From an uncultured Clostridia bacterium (GTDB taxonomy: Bacteria > Bacillota > Clostridia > TANB77 > UBA1234), in contig CAKPOE010000001.1 in NCBI GenBank assembly GCA_934169745.1, positions 248,001-312,000 on the forward strand: a stretch of DNA of 64,000 nucleotides, in the 5' to 3' direction. A program made the position numbers and the translations under genes. The notes under the pieces are model-generated. The model saw only the letters and a program-made list of their open reading frames with translations. It was not told the origin of the DNA and did no database searches. This document shows positions 22,973 to 32,405 of this stretch, piece after piece; the stretch's first letter is position 1; each line of letters starts with the position of its first letter.

Positions 22973-23533
22973 ATGAAGAAAAAGCATATTATTCTAGCAG
23001 GAACTAGCAGATCTGGAAAGACAACTTTGTCAATGGAACTTGCTAAACTTGATTATACACATTATAAAATGGATCCGATAAAAAGAGCTTTATACGGCAA
23101 TATTATTGATGAAGATGGTTCTAATTGGGAAGAAGTAAGCCCTAAAATGGCCAAGATTATCGGACAAATTTTGAAAGACAATAAAACTGATACAGATTAT
23201 AACCAAGAACATTATGTTATTGATACTTGTCATTTATTTCCACATGACGCCAAAACTATAGAAGATGAGGATACTAAGGTCATTTTTTTGGGATATGCTG
23301 ATTCGTCGGTAGACGAAAGACTTAAAGAAATAAGAGAAAATGATAAAGATAATTATTGGACTAGTAAACTTAGTGACGATGAATTGAAAAAATTATTACA
23401 ACAAAATATCGATTTTAGTAATCAAATAAAAAACGAATGTGAACAATATGGGATTTCGTATTATGATACTGGTAAATCGAGAGAAGAAACATTAAAGAAA
23501 ATATATGAGGATATAGAAAGCGACCAAATATAG
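22973..23533 (+). CDS. P-loop kinase-like NTPase
   Basis: 186 residues. Walker A motif GTSRSGKTT lies at residues 10-18, with KMDPIKRALYG after the first helix and a Walker-B-like VIDTCHLF near residue 82. The size and layout fit small nucleoside/shikimate-kinase-like or adenylylsulfate-kinase-like proteins; the substrate cannot be told. It heads an operon with the tRNA uridine modification genes, four bases before the trmR region, which may or may not be functional linkage. Confidence 0.75.
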   Translation: MKKKHIILAGTSRSGKTTLSMELAKLDYTHYKMDPIKRALYGNIIDEDGSNWEEVSPKMAKIIGQILKDNKTDTDYNQEHYVIDTCHLFPHDAKTIEDEDTKVIFLGYADSSVDERLKEIRENDKDNYWTSKLSDDELKKLLQQNIDFSNQIKNECEQYGISYYDTGKSREETLKKIYEDIESDQI

Positions 23534-23543
23534 AGGTGTGACA

Positions 23544-24137
23544 ATGCCAAATTATGAATATTTAAAGGATATAGAAAAGTATGGAAGAGAAAATAAAATA
23601 CCAATACTTTTAGATGATACACTTGAATACATATCGAAAATATTAGAAGAAGTGAAGCCTAAGCGAATATTAGAAGTTGGAACAGCTATAGGTTTTTCTG
23701 CATTGTGTTTTTCAAAATATTTGAGTGAGGATGGAAGAATAGACACTATAGAGATTGAAAGCCTAAGAGTAGAGCAAGCTCTTGAAAACATTGAGAAAGT
23801 GGGAGTTCAAGACAAGATAAGAGTATTAGAGGGAGATGCGCTAGAAATTCTTCCGTATTTAACAGAGGAATATGATGTGGTTTTTATAGATGCTGCGAAA
23901 GGAAAGTATCTCGAATTCTTTGAACACGCTTTAAGGCTTTGTAAAAAAGGTGGTTATATTATTGCAGATAACGTTTTGTACAAAGGAATGGTACAAAGTG
24001 ATTATAATAAACACAAGCAAAGGACGGCTGTAAATAAGCTTAGGGCATTTATAGATATGGTATTAGAAAATGAAAATTTGGAATCAAAGTTGATTGATAT
24101 AGGTGACGGAATTACTGTTAGTAAAAAAATGAAATAG
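23544..24137 (+). CDS. trmR: tRNA 5-hydroxyuridine O-methyltransferase (TrmR/YrrM family)
   Basis: SAM-dependent O-methyltransferase, about 197 residues. The SAM site is ILEVGTAIGFSALCFSKYL, with an acidic loop TIEIESLRVEQA and metal-binding-type VFIDAAKGKY and IIADNVLYKG. In Bacillus, YrrM (TrmR) methylates 5-hydroxyuridine at wobble position 34 and is encoded next to the U32 proteins TrhP1 and TrhP2; here a U32 gene follows directly. GTG 23538 also lies in frame, but GAGGTG fits ATG 23544. Confidence 0.85.
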   Translation: MPNYEYLKDIEKYGRENKIPILLDDTLEYISKILEEVKPKRILEVGTAIGFSALCFSKYLSEDGRIDTIEIESLRVEQALENIEKVGVQDKIRVLEGDALEILPYLTEEYDVVFIDAAKGKYLEFFEHALRLCKKGGYIIADNVLYKGMVQSDYNKHKQRTAVNKLRAFIDMVLENENLESKLIDIGDGITVSKKMK

Positions 24138-24152
24138 TGAGGGGAGAAAATT

Positions 24153-25385
24153 ATGAAAAAGCCAGAATTATTAGCACCGGCAGGAACATTTGAAAAAGCA
24201 AAGGTGGCATTTATGTATGGAGCAGATGCAGTTTATGCGGGTACATCAAAGTTATCACTTAGAACAAGAACAACAATGGAATTTGATGATTTATTGAATA
24301 CAGTTAAATTAGCTCATTCTTTAAACAAAAAGGTTTATGTGGCAATGAATGTATACGCACGTGATAACGAATATGATTTAATAAAAAAGGAAGCATCATA
24401 TTTGGATGAAATCGGAGTTGATGGGATTATTGTTGCTGATGGTGGAGTTGCAGAAGTTGTAAAGGAATATGCTCCAAACACAGAACTACATATAAGTACT
24501 CAAGCAAATGTGTGTAGCTTACATACATGTAATTTCTGGTATAAAAATGGTGCAAACCGAATAATACTTGCAAGAGAGTTGAATAAGGATGAAATAAAAT
24601 ATATAACGCAAAATAAACCAAACGGTTTGGACATTGAGATGTTTATCCATGGAGCGATTTGTTATAGTTATTCAGGTAGATGCTACATGAGCGATTATAT
24701 GGCCGGTAGAAGTGCTAACCATGGTGATTGTGCACAACCATGTAGATGGGCATATAATTTGTATGTTGAGGAAAAAAACAAACCAGGAGAAATGATGCCA
24801 GTTGAATATGATGAGAAAGGAACATACATATTTTCATCAAAAGACATGTGTTTGCTTAATGATATGCCAACTGTATTCGACATTGGCGTTGATAGTTTAA
24901 AAATAGAAGGCAGATTAAAAACAGAATACTACCTAGCAACAGTTGTAAACGCATATAGACACGCAATTGATGATTATGCACAAAGTCCAAACACATGGAA
25001 CCCAGATAAATATATGAAAGAACTTGATAAGGCTCGCACTAGAGGCCTTACAACATTTTATTTTAACGATAAGTATAATCCTGATATTCAAGATTATGAT
25101 GGAAAACAAATTAATCCTGATTATGAATTTGGTGGTGTGATTTTATCAACAGATTTACAAGGCGTTTCTACTGTAGAGATAAGAAACAAGCTTTCGGTAG
25201 GTGATACTTTGGAAGTTATGATACCAAATAAATTAGAACCATACACTTTTACAATCGATAAACTTTATGATGTAGAAACAAACGAAGAGATTTCAAATGT
25301 AAATCCTGGTGTAAAAGAACAAAAGGTAAAGATAAAAATACCAACCGATGTTGGAAATGGGTATATTATTAGAAGGGTAAAATAG
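24153..25385 (+). CDS. U32 family protein, tRNA uridine hydroxylation (TrhP-like)
   Basis: 410 residues beginning KKPELLAPAGTFEKAKVAF. The U32 signature is present: MFIHGAICYSYSGRCYMSDY, then RSANHGDCAQPCRW, with the conserved cysteines. Although the family was named peptidase U32, members beside trmR make 5-hydroxyuridine at tRNA position 34 from prephenate-dependent chemistry. Only one U32 gene is here, where Bacillus has two. It is placed between trmR and a radical SAM gene in one operon. Confidence 0.88.
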   Translation: MKKPELLAPAGTFEKAKVAFMYGADAVYAGTSKLSLRTRTTMEFDDLLNTVKLAHSLNKKVYVAMNVYARDNEYDLIKKEASYLDEIGVDGIIVADGGVAEVVKEYAPNTELHISTQANVCSLHTCNFWYKNGANRIILARELNKDEIKYITQNKPNGLDIEMFIHGAICYSYSGRCYMSDYMAGRSANHGDCAQPCRWAYNLYVEEKNKPGEMMPVEYDEKGTYIFSSKDMCLLNDMPTVFDIGVDSLKIEGRLKTEYYLATVVNAYRHAIDDYAQSPNTWNPDKYMKELDKARTRGLTTFYFNDKYNPDIQDYDGKQINPDYEFGGVILSTDLQGVSTVEIRNKLSVGDTLEVMIPNKLEPYTFTIDKLYDVETNEEISNVNPGVKEQKVKIKIPTDVGNGYIIRRVK

Positions 25386-25386
25386 T

Positions 25387-27216
25387 ATGAAGAATATTTT
25401 AAAGTTAGTGGAAAAACCTATTAGGTATACTGGCGAAGAAGTTAATATGTGTAAGAAAGACAAAACAAAAGTGAAAGTACGTTATGCTTTTTGTTTTCCT
25501 GATGTATACGAAATAGGTATGTCACATTTAGGTCTTAGAATTCTGTATGACTTATATAATAAGCGAGAAGATACATACTGTGAAAGAGTTTTTGCGCCTT
25601 GGGTTGATATGGAAAAATTAATGCGTGAAAATAATATAAAGTTATTTGCATTAGAATCAAAAGATGAAATACGTAACTTTGATATGATTGGCTTTACATT
25701 ACAATATGAGATGAGTTATACAAATATACTTAATATGCTGGATTTGGCAGGGATACCACTTCTATCAAAAGACAGGAAAGACGGAATGCCTTTTGTAATG
25801 GCTGGAGGTCCTTGTGCGTACAATCCTGAACCGCTAGCTGACTTTTTTGATTTCTTTGTTATGGGCGAAGGCGAAGAAGTTAATATGGAAGTTAATGACT
25901 TATATATTAAGTGGAAAGAGGAAAAGAAAACAAGAAAAGAATTTCTAGAAATGATTGCCGAGCTTGATGGCGTGTATGTGCCGTCTTTCTACGAACCGAT
26001 TTATAAAGAGCAACGACTTGTTGGATATGAAAAAAAGAATCCTCATGCTAAGGATAAAGTGACAAAAAGAATTATAAAAGACTTGGATAAATTAACGTAT
26101 CCAGAGAAATGGTTAGTACCCTACTTAAATGTTGTTCATGATAGACCAATGCTTGAAATGTTTAGAGGTTGCATTAGAGGATGCAGATTCTGCCAAGCCG
26201 GATACATATATAGGCCGGTTAGAGAAAAAAGTAAAGAGAGACTTGAAGAGCTAGCAAGTAATTTAATAGCAAATACAGGATACGAAGAAATATCACTTAC
26301 ATCGCTTAGTACAAGTGACTATACTAAATTTCATGAGTTGGCAGATGATTTGATAAAAACTATGAAACCTAAAAATGTAAATTTGTCATTGCCATCGCTT
26401 CGTATAGATTCTATTTCATTGAAGCTATTAGACGAAGTAAATCAAGTGAGAAAAAGTGGACTTACATTTGCGCCAGAAGCAGGAACGCAAAGGCTTAGAG
26501 ATGTTATAAACAAGGGAATAACAGAAACGGATATACTTAATGCTTGTAATTTAGCTTTTAGAAGCGGATGGAATACAATTAAATTATATTTTATGATAGG
26601 ATTACCAACCGAAACCTATGATGACTTGCAAGGTATTGTTGATTTGGCAAACAAGATTGTTGATGTGTATTACAATGTTCCAAAAGCGGAAAGAACTAAA
26701 GGACTTTCAATTACGGTTAGTGCATCAACGTTTGTTCCAAAGCCTTTTACTCCATTCCAATGGTTTGCACAAGATAGCATAGAAACCATAAAAGAGAAAC
26801 AGGATTTCTTGAAAAAAAATTTAACTAACAGAGCCGTAAAGTTTAACTGGCATGAACCAGAGATAAGTGTTATTGAAGCTGCACTTGCAAAGGGTGATAG
26901 GAGGCAATGCAAAGTTTTAGAAAATGCTATTAAACTTGGATGTAAATTCGATAGTTGGGGAGAATTTTTTGATTATAATAAATGGCTTAAAGCATTTGAA
27001 ATGTCTGGACTAGATATAAAATATTATACTGAAAGAAAGATGGATTTAGATGAAGTGCTTGCATGGGACAATATTGATATAATGGTTTCAAAAGCATTCT
27101 TTAAAAGAGAATATAATAATGCAATCAATGAAGTAGTGACACCAAATTGTAGAGCGAAATGTAATGGTTGTGGCATTATGAATTGCCCAGTACCAAAAGA
27201 AGGAGAAAAGTTATGA
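25387..27216 (+). CDS. radical SAM protein, TIGR03960-like
   Basis: 609 residues. The N-terminal cobalamin-binding-like domain (FCFPDVYEIGMSHLGLRIL, VMAGGPCAYNPEPLADFFD) is followed by a radical SAM core with GCIRGCRFCQAG, the CxxxCxxC cluster site, and a Cys-rich C-terminal end (CRAKCNGCGIMNCP). This matches the uncharacterised family usually encoded next to a DUF2344 partner, as here (ATGA overlap at 27213). Its substrate is unknown. The usual third partner, ribonuclease G, is absent. Confidence 0.85.
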   Translation: MKNILKLVEKPIRYTGEEVNMCKKDKTKVKVRYAFCFPDVYEIGMSHLGLRILYDLYNKREDTYCERVFAPWVDMEKLMRENNIKLFALESKDEIRNFDMIGFTLQYEMSYTNILNMLDLAGIPLLSKDRKDGMPFVMAGGPCAYNPEPLADFFDFFVMGEGEEVNMEVNDLYIKWKEEKKTRKEFLEMIAELDGVYVPSFYEPIYKEQRLVGYEKKNPHAKDKVTKRIIKDLDKLTYPEKWLVPYLNVVHDRPMLEMFRGCIRGCRFCQAGYIYRPVREKSKERLEELASNLIANTGYEEISLTSLSTSDYTKFHELADDLIKTMKPKNVNLSLPSLRIDSISLKLLDEVNQVRKSGLTFAPEAGTQRLRDVINKGITETDILNACNLAFRSGWNTIKLYFMIGLPTETYDDLQGIVDLANKIVDVYYNVPKAERTKGLSITVSASTFVPKPFTPFQWFAQDSIETIKEKQDFLKKNLTNRAVKFNWHEPEISVIEAALAKGDRRQCKVLENAIKLGCKFDSWGEFFDYNKWLKAFEMSGLDIKYYTERKMDLDEVLAWDNIDIMVSKAFFKREYNNAINEVVTPNCRAKCNGCGIMNCPVPKEGEKL

Positions 27217-27869
27217 TATATCGTATGCGATATGAAAAAAGAGATGAAGTTAAATATATTGGACACCTTGATACTATGAGAACTTTTACAAGATGTATAA
27301 AAAGAACTACATTACCAATAAAATTCTCAGGTGGTTTTAATCCTAGAGTTCAGCTTTCGTTTGCACTTCCGTTAGGTGTTGGTGTTACTAGTGAATGTGA
27401 ATATGTAGATTTGGAGTTGCAAGATGAAGTAGAGTTAGATACAAGTGAAATTGTAAAAGAAATGAATAGAGTCCTTCCAGAAGGATTTAGAATTATAAGT
27501 GCCACAAAAATAGAAAAGAGCAAAAGCCTAATGTCACTTGTAAAGGAAGCTATTTATGAAATTACAATTACAGTAAATTCTGAAAGCATAGAAGAATGTT
27601 TAAATAAATTAGATAATTTATTTGCAAGAGACACTCTATTCATAGAAAAACAAACGAAAAACAAAAAGCAAGAGCAAATAGATATAAAAGAATTTTTAAT
27701 AAGTAGTAAAAATGAAATTATTAGTTTTTGTAATATACGAACTACTATTCATTGTTTTGCGGGTAGCGAAAAGAATCTAAACCCTAATTTAGTTATTGAG
27801 TTAATTCAAAATGAATTGGGTGAGGATATGGAGGATTTTGAAATACATAGAAAAGGATTGATAATATGA
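27213..27869 (+). CDS. DUF2344 / TIGR03936 radical SAM partner
   Basis: About 218 residues, starting at ATG 27213, which overlaps the previous stop. The pattern YRMRYEKRDEVKYIGHLDTM, then KFSGGFNPRVQLSFALPLGVGVTS, is the family hallmark. In many bacteria it is fused to, or follows, the TIGR03960 radical SAM protein, so the two probably act as a complex. Function unknown. It overlaps miaB by four bases (ATGA). Confidence 0.88.
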   Translation: MIYRMRYEKRDEVKYIGHLDTMRTFTRCIKRTTLPIKFSGGFNPRVQLSFALPLGVGVTSECEYVDLELQDEVELDTSEIVKEMNRVLPEGFRIISATKIEKSKSLMSLVKEAIYEITITVNSESIEECLNKLDNLFARDTLFIEKQTKNKKQEQIDIKEFLISSKNEIISFCNIRTTIHCFAGSEKNLNPNLVIELIQNELGEDMEDFEIHRKGLII

Positions 27870-29248
27870 TACAAACAGTGTCTGAAGAAGAAATCAATAA
27901 ACAGCATGAATACATGGAAAAGATAAAGGCCCTTGGATTTTCAAAAAAGTATTTTATTTGTACATTGGGTTGTAAATTAAATGAGAATGATTCTGAAAAA
28001 ATGGCTGGAATGCTTTCAGAAATGGGATTTGATGAGGCAGATTCTGTGGAAAATGCAGATATAGTTATTTTTAATACTTGTTCAATAAGAGAAAATGCAG
28101 AAGAAAAGGTGTTTGGAAAATTAGGAGAGTTGAAAAGGCAGAAAGCAGAACGTGGTACAATAATATGCTTTGCTGGCTGTATGAGCCAAGAAGAACACGT
28201 GATTGAAAAAATAAAGAAAAGCTATTCACAAGTGGATATATTATTTGGAACACATAATATTTATAAATTTCCAGAAATGTTATACAAAGAATTGATTGAA
28301 CACAAAAAAGTTTTCGATGTTTGGAACATTGATGGAGAAGTTTGGGAAGGAATACCAATCAAACGCAATGACACAAAGAGTGCTAGTGTTACAATTATGA
28401 ATGGATGTAATAATTTCTGTTCGTACTGCATAGTACCTTATACTAGGGGAAGAGAAAGAAGTAGAAAGCCTGAAGATATTTTAAAAGAAGTGGAACAACT
28501 TGCAAAAGATGGATATAAAGAGATAATGCTACTTGGACAAAACGTTAATTCGTATAATGGCGGTGATGGGTATTCTTTTGCTAACTTGTTAAGAGAAATT
28601 GATAAAATAAAAGGAATAGATATTGTTAGATTTATGTCTCCACATCCTAAGGATTTCAAAGATGATGTTATAGATGCAATAGCAGATTGTAAAAGTGTGT
28701 GTAAGGTAATTCATTTGCCATTGCAATCAGGTAGTACCAAAGTTTTAAAAGAAATGAACCGTGGGTATACTAAGGAGCAATATTTGGAATTGGTTAAGAA
28801 GATAAGAGAGAAAGTTCCAAATGTTACCTTTACTACCGACATAATTGTTGGATTTCCAGGCGAAAGTGAGGAAGATTTTGAAGACACTTTAGATGTTGTA
28901 AAACAAGTTGAATTTGAGCAGGTATTCATGTTTATATATTCTGTAAGAAAAGGTACAAGAGCAGAACGAATGGAAAATCATATTCCAGAAGAAATCAAAT
29001 CAGAGAGATTTTATCGTTTAAAAACTTTGGCAGACGGAATAGTAGAAGAAACGATGAAAAAATATGTTGGAACAATTCAAGATGTTTTGGTGGAAGGCGA
29101 GAGTAAAACGAACTCCGATGTATTAACAGGTCGTACACGTACAGGAAAAATTGTTAATTTTGAGGGCTGCAAGGAATTGATTGGCAAAGAAGTAAAGTTG
29201 AAAATATTATCACAACACGTATGGTATTTGAAAGGAGAAATTCTATGA
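27866..29248 (+). CDS. miaB: tRNA-2-methylthio-N6-dimethylallyladenosine synthase
   Basis: Radical SAM methylthiotransferase of 460 residues. The UPF0004 domain has CTLGCKLNENDSEKM and the cysteines of the auxiliary cluster; the radical SAM site is NGCNNFCSYCIVPYTRGRERSR (CxxxCxxC); a C-terminal TRAM domain follows. The RGRERSR motif favours MiaB over MtaB. It adds methylthio to i6A37 of tRNAs. Joined to both neighbours by ATGA overlaps. Confidence 0.93.
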   Translation: MIQTVSEEEINKQHEYMEKIKALGFSKKYFICTLGCKLNENDSEKMAGMLSEMGFDEADSVENADIVIFNTCSIRENAEEKVFGKLGELKRQKAERGTIICFAGCMSQEEHVIEKIKKSYSQVDILFGTHNIYKFPEMLYKELIEHKKVFDVWNIDGEVWEGIPIKRNDTKSASVTIMNGCNNFCSYCIVPYTRGRERSRKPEDILKEVEQLAKDGYKEIMLLGQNVNSYNGGDGYSFANLLREIDKIKGIDIVRFMSPHPKDFKDDVIDAIADCKSVCKVIHLPLQSGSTKVLKEMNRGYTKEQYLELVKKIREKVPNVTFTTDIIVGFPGESEEDFEDTLDVVKQVEFEQVFMFIYSVRKGTRAERMENHIPEEIKSERFYRLKTLADGIVEETMKKYVGTIQDVLVEGESKTNSDVLTGRTRTGKIVNFEGCKELIGKEVKLKILSQHVWYLKGEIL

Positions 29249-30888
29249 TTAAGGTAAGCTATAATGGCTCAATGTATGAAGTGGAAGAACACACAAAAGT
29301 TAAAGATTTTTTAAATAGTATAAATGTAGACTTGGATAACATTCTTGCGTGTAAAGTATTTAATGAAGTAAAATCGTTAGAATATGAATTTTTTAAGGAT
29401 TGTGCATTAGAACTAATAGATTATACAATGTCTGACGGAAGTAGAATTTATATAAGAGGATTAACTTTTATTTTGTTAAAAGCATTTGAAGAATTATATC
29501 CTGAAATAAGAATGACAGTGAATTATTCGCTAGGACATTCAATATATTGTGAACCGCATGATGGAGTTAAAATCACACAAGAAATGATAGAAAAGATTTC
29601 TTCTAGAATGAAGGAAATTGTGGCTGAAGACATTCCATTCGAAAAGAAGATATTGACGATTGATGAAGCGAAAGCACTTTATAAAGAAAAAAATAGAAAT
29701 GATAAAGTTGGCTTGTTGGATAGTAGAATGAAATCTCATGTGTCTATGTATTATTGTGGAGATACATGCAATTACTTTTATGGTGTTATGCCACTTTCAA
29801 CAAAGTATTTAAAATATTTTGATGTAAAGCTTTATGAAAAAGGAATATTACTTATTTATCCAAGAAGATCGAATCCAACAGAGATAGAAAAGATAATAGA
29901 AACTAAAAAGTTATATGCAACATTTGATGAATATGACAAACTTCACAGAATTCTTGGCGTGGAAAATGTAGCACAATTAAATAAGTGTATTCAAGATGGA
30001 AAGTATGGAGATTTGATAAGAGTATCAGAAGCATTACACGAAAAGAAAATTGCTCAAATCGCTGAACATATTGCAGAAGACAGAAATAAAAAAATAATTT
30101 TGATCGCTGGTCCATCATCTTCTGGTAAAACGACATTTGCACAAAGACTAGGCGTTCAATTGAAGACAAATGGTATAAAAGGTGTAACTTTATCAATGGA
30201 TAACTATTTCGTGAATAGAGAAGATAATCCAAAAGATGAAGATGGAAACTACGATTTTGAATGTTTAGAATCAATAGATATAAAATTGTTTAACGACCAA
30301 TTGACTGCATTATTAAATGGCGTTGAAGTTGATTTGCCTACATTTGATTTCACTACAGGACATAGAGTATACTTAGGAAATAAAGCAAAACTTCATGAGA
30401 ATGAAGTACTTGTTATAGAAGGAATACATGGATTAAATGAGAAACTTACTGCTTCAATACCTAGAGAATACAAATATAAAATATATATTAGTGCATTAAC
30501 AGCACTAAACATAGATGACTACAATAGAATTTCGACAACAGACTCAAGACTTTTGAGAAGAATGCTTAGAGATAGTAAGTATCGTTCACATCCAGCAGAC
30601 GCAACGATAAGAATGTGGCCATCAGTTAGAAGAGGCGAAGAAAAGTACATTTTTCCATATCAAGAAGAAGCTGATGTCATATTTAACTCATCACTTGTTT
30701 ATGAGATATCTGCATTAAAATCACAAGTAGAACCACTTTTAGTTTCCGTACCACATGATTCACCAGAATTTTCAGAAGCAAAGAGATTGTATGAGTTTTT
30801 AGGGTATTTCTTACCAATAGAAACAGATGACATACCACTAAATTCAATAATTAGAGAGTTTGTTGGTGGTGGATGTTTTTATAGATAG
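29245..30888 (+). CDS. TGS-domain nucleoside (uridine) kinase
   Basis: About 547 residues. N-terminal TGS-like domain (MIKVSYNGSMYEVEEHTKV), then a ThrRS-like second domain (YSLGHSIYCEPHDG), then a uridine-kinase domain with Walker A AGPSSSGKTTFAQRL near residue 290 and LSMDNYFVNRED. This fused architecture is common in Clostridia and Bacteroides and is usually annotated as uridine or nucleoside kinase. The frame opens at 29221, but AAAGGAG sets ATG 29245, overlapping the miaB stop. Confidence 0.88.
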   Translation: MIKVSYNGSMYEVEEHTKVKDFLNSINVDLDNILACKVFNEVKSLEYEFFKDCALELIDYTMSDGSRIYIRGLTFILLKAFEELYPEIRMTVNYSLGHSIYCEPHDGVKITQEMIEKISSRMKEIVAEDIPFEKKILTIDEAKALYKEKNRNDKVGLLDSRMKSHVSMYYCGDTCNYFYGVMPLSTKYLKYFDVKLYEKGILLIYPRRSNPTEIEKIIETKKLYATFDEYDKLHRILGVENVAQLNKCIQDGKYGDLIRVSEALHEKKIAQIAEHIAEDRNKKIILIAGPSSSGKTTFAQRLGVQLKTNGIKGVTLSMDNYFVNREDNPKDEDGNYDFECLESIDIKLFNDQLTALLNGVEVDLPTFDFTTGHRVYLGNKAKLHENEVLVIEGIHGLNEKLTASIPREYKYKIYISALTALNIDDYNRISTTDSRLLRRMLRDSKYRSHPADATIRMWPSVRRGEEKYIFPYQEEADVIFNSSLVYEISALKSQVEPLLVSVPHDSPEFSEAKRLYEFLGYFLPIETDDIPLNSIIREFVGGGCFYR

Positions 30889-30905
30889 AAAGATAGGAGA
30901 GAAAG

Positions 30906-31211
30906 ATGTCTTTTACTGAAATTGATGAAGAATTTGTGTGTGAAAATTGTGGCAAAGAAGTTTCAAAGTTAAGTTATTCTTGTAGAGATCATTGTCCATA
31001 TTGTTTGTATGCTAAGCATGTGGATATATTTCCTGGTGATAGAAAAGAAGAATGTCATGGAATGTTAGAACCAATAGGAATAGAGAACAATTCTAAAAAG
31101 GGGTATGTGATAGTGTATAGATGTAAGAAATGTGGAGCTATACGCAAAAACATCGCTGCAAAAGATGATAACATGAAATTGATAATAAAATTAAGTGCAA
31201 ATCCGTTATAG
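30906..31211 (+). CDS. RNHCP domain protein
   Basis: 101 residues. The signature is CRDHCPYCLYAKHVDIFPGDR with cysteines before and after it (CENCGKEV, CKKCGAI), forming likely zinc knuckles. This is the RNHCP family, with RDHCP here in place of RNHCP. Its function is unknown, though the small zinc-ribbon form suggests RNA binding. It follows the kinase by 17 bases with a TAGGAGAG site, so it ends the tRNA-modification operon. Confidence 0.85.
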   Translation: MSFTEIDEEFVCENCGKEVSKLSYSCRDHCPYCLYAKHVDIFPGDRKEECHGMLEPIGIENNSKKGYVIVYRCKKCGAIRKNIAAKDDNMKLIIKLSANPL

Positions 31212-31240
31212 GAGTATATTATAAAATATATTCATAAATT

Positions 31241-31281
31241 AGAACTCTTCCTAATACTAATTAGTATAAAGGAGGAGTTTT
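31241..31281 (+). promoter_or_regulatory. hairpin hiding the ribosome site of the gene at 31285
   Basis: AGAACTCTTCC (31241-31251) pairs with GGAGGAGTTTT (31271-31281), two G-U pairs, around an inner perfect palindrome ATACTAATTAGTAT. The AAAGGAGGAG ribosome site lies in the 3' arm. With the T run behind it, it can also end the upstream transcript. Confidence 0.65.
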
Positions 31282-31284
31282 ATT

Positions 31285-32130
31285 ATGAATAAAAAAATTA
31301 TATGGATTATAGTTATTGTTTTAATAATAATTGCAATCTTTTCAAAAATTTTCACAAATGACACTAATACAGAAGAATTTAAACCACTTGAAAAAAATAT
31401 CGGTGACGAATTTACAGAAATTTCATATCCAAACAAGATGTTTATAATAAATTATGAAATTGCTGATATAACAGGTGATGGAGATAAAGATATGGTATTT
31501 CTTATAGGTGAAAATTCAGAAGGTACGGATATGACGAATAATGTTATAACAAATATGGATGTTGTTTTGTACGATGTTGCAAATGGTACATTTATAAAAG
31601 CGGGAGCAAGAAAACTTAATGGTAAAAATAATAAGATTATAACAAGTGATTTTACTGGAAACGGAACGCAAGATGTAATGATAATAAGCGAGGAAGATGG
31701 AAGAAAAAGTATAAGAATATACACATATGAAGATTCTAAATTAAAGGAGATTTGGAAAGAACGTAATAATAAAGGTTTAGTCTTTGACGGAGAATTTATA
31801 GACGGATTTAAAGTACAGCTTGTAAATAAAAAGTTGAACATTGATAAGGCAATTAATGTTTCAAGTAATGAAGAGGAATATAAGAATAATTCATTTTACA
31901 ATGCTTCTGGAAAATTGTTATCGGAAAATAAAAGTGTAACAACAACACCTTTTTGTACATTAGAAGTTGTTTTGCTAAATGATAGAAGTGGCGTAAAAAC
32001 GACTCAGAGAATTTATGGAATGAATGAAAACGATATAATTGATGAGATTACGGTTGTATGGAAATATCAAGACGGAAAATGGCAGATTGTAGAAGCTAAA
32101 GGAGTAAAGTTAGGTAATTTATTATATTGA
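31285..32130 (+). CDS. membrane-anchored protein with Asp-rich repeats
   Basis: 281 residues. One N-terminal membrane segment (IIWIIVIVLIIIAIFSKIF) with little before it, so the bulk is outside the cell. The outer part has EIADITGDGDKDMVFLIG and TSDFTGNGTQDVMII, FG-GAP/EF-loop-like calcium-binding repeats, and a SnoaL-like C-terminal end. Likely a cell-surface protein; no function known. Its ribosome site is inside a hairpin. Confidence 0.65.
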   Translation: MNKKIIWIIVIVLIIIAIFSKIFTNDTNTEEFKPLEKNIGDEFTEISYPNKMFIINYEIADITGDGDKDMVFLIGENSEGTDMTNNVITNMDVVLYDVANGTFIKAGARKLNGKNNKIITSDFTGNGTQDVMIISEEDGRKSIRIYTYEDSKLKEIWKERNNKGLVFDGEFIDGFKVQLVNKKLNIDKAINVSSNEEEYKNNSFYNASGKLLSENKSVTTTPFCTLEVVLLNDRSGVKTTQRIYGMNENDIIDEITVVWKYQDGKWQIVEAKGVKLGNLLY

Positions 32131-32135
32131 TTGTA

Positions 32136-32162
32136 ACAAAAATATTTTTCTCACATATTATA
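32136..32162 (+). promoter_or_regulatory. possible sigma-K type promoter
   Basis: AC (32136-32137), 16 bases, then CATATTATA, matching the sigma-K -10 pattern CATAnnnTA. It lies 33 bases before the small spore-type gene. Confidence 0.4.
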
Positions 32163-32194
32163 AACTAGATACAAAAAAGAAGGGAGAAGATAAT

Positions 32195-32344
32195 ATGGGA
32201 GACGAATTAAGAGGCTGTGGATGCAATAATAACAATGTAGAGTCTTGTGGCTGCAACAACAATGATAACAGCAACAACTGTTGCTGCAACAGTAAGTTTC
32301 TTTTCTTTATACTAATTTTTATCTTATTATTCATAGACAGATAA
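32195..32344 (+). CDS. small Cys/Asn-rich spore-type protein (YjcZ-like layout)
   Basis: 49 residues, too short for usual ORF cut-offs. A soluble first half is packed with Cys and Asn (GCGCNNNNVESCGCNNND, then NNCCCN), followed by one hydrophobic helix (KFLFFILIFILLFID) ending at the C terminus. The layout resembles small YjcZ-type and coat-associated sporulation proteins. AAGGGAG ribosome site, a sigma-K-like promoter and a private terminator support a real mother-cell gene. The Cys-rich part could be cross-linked in the coat (inference). Confidence 0.65.
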   Translation: MGDELRGCGCNNNNVESCGCNNNDNSNNCCCNSKFLFFILIFILLFIDR

Positions 32345-32367
32345 CAAAATACTTATTTTACAAAAGT

Positions 32368-32405
32368 GCTCAAAAACATCACGAAAATGTTTTTGAGCTT
32401 TTTTG
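32368..32405 (+). terminator. terminator after the small spore-type gene
   Basis: Perfect 12-bp stem GCTCAAAAACAT/ATGTTTTTGAGC, then a T run. Confidence 0.9.
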
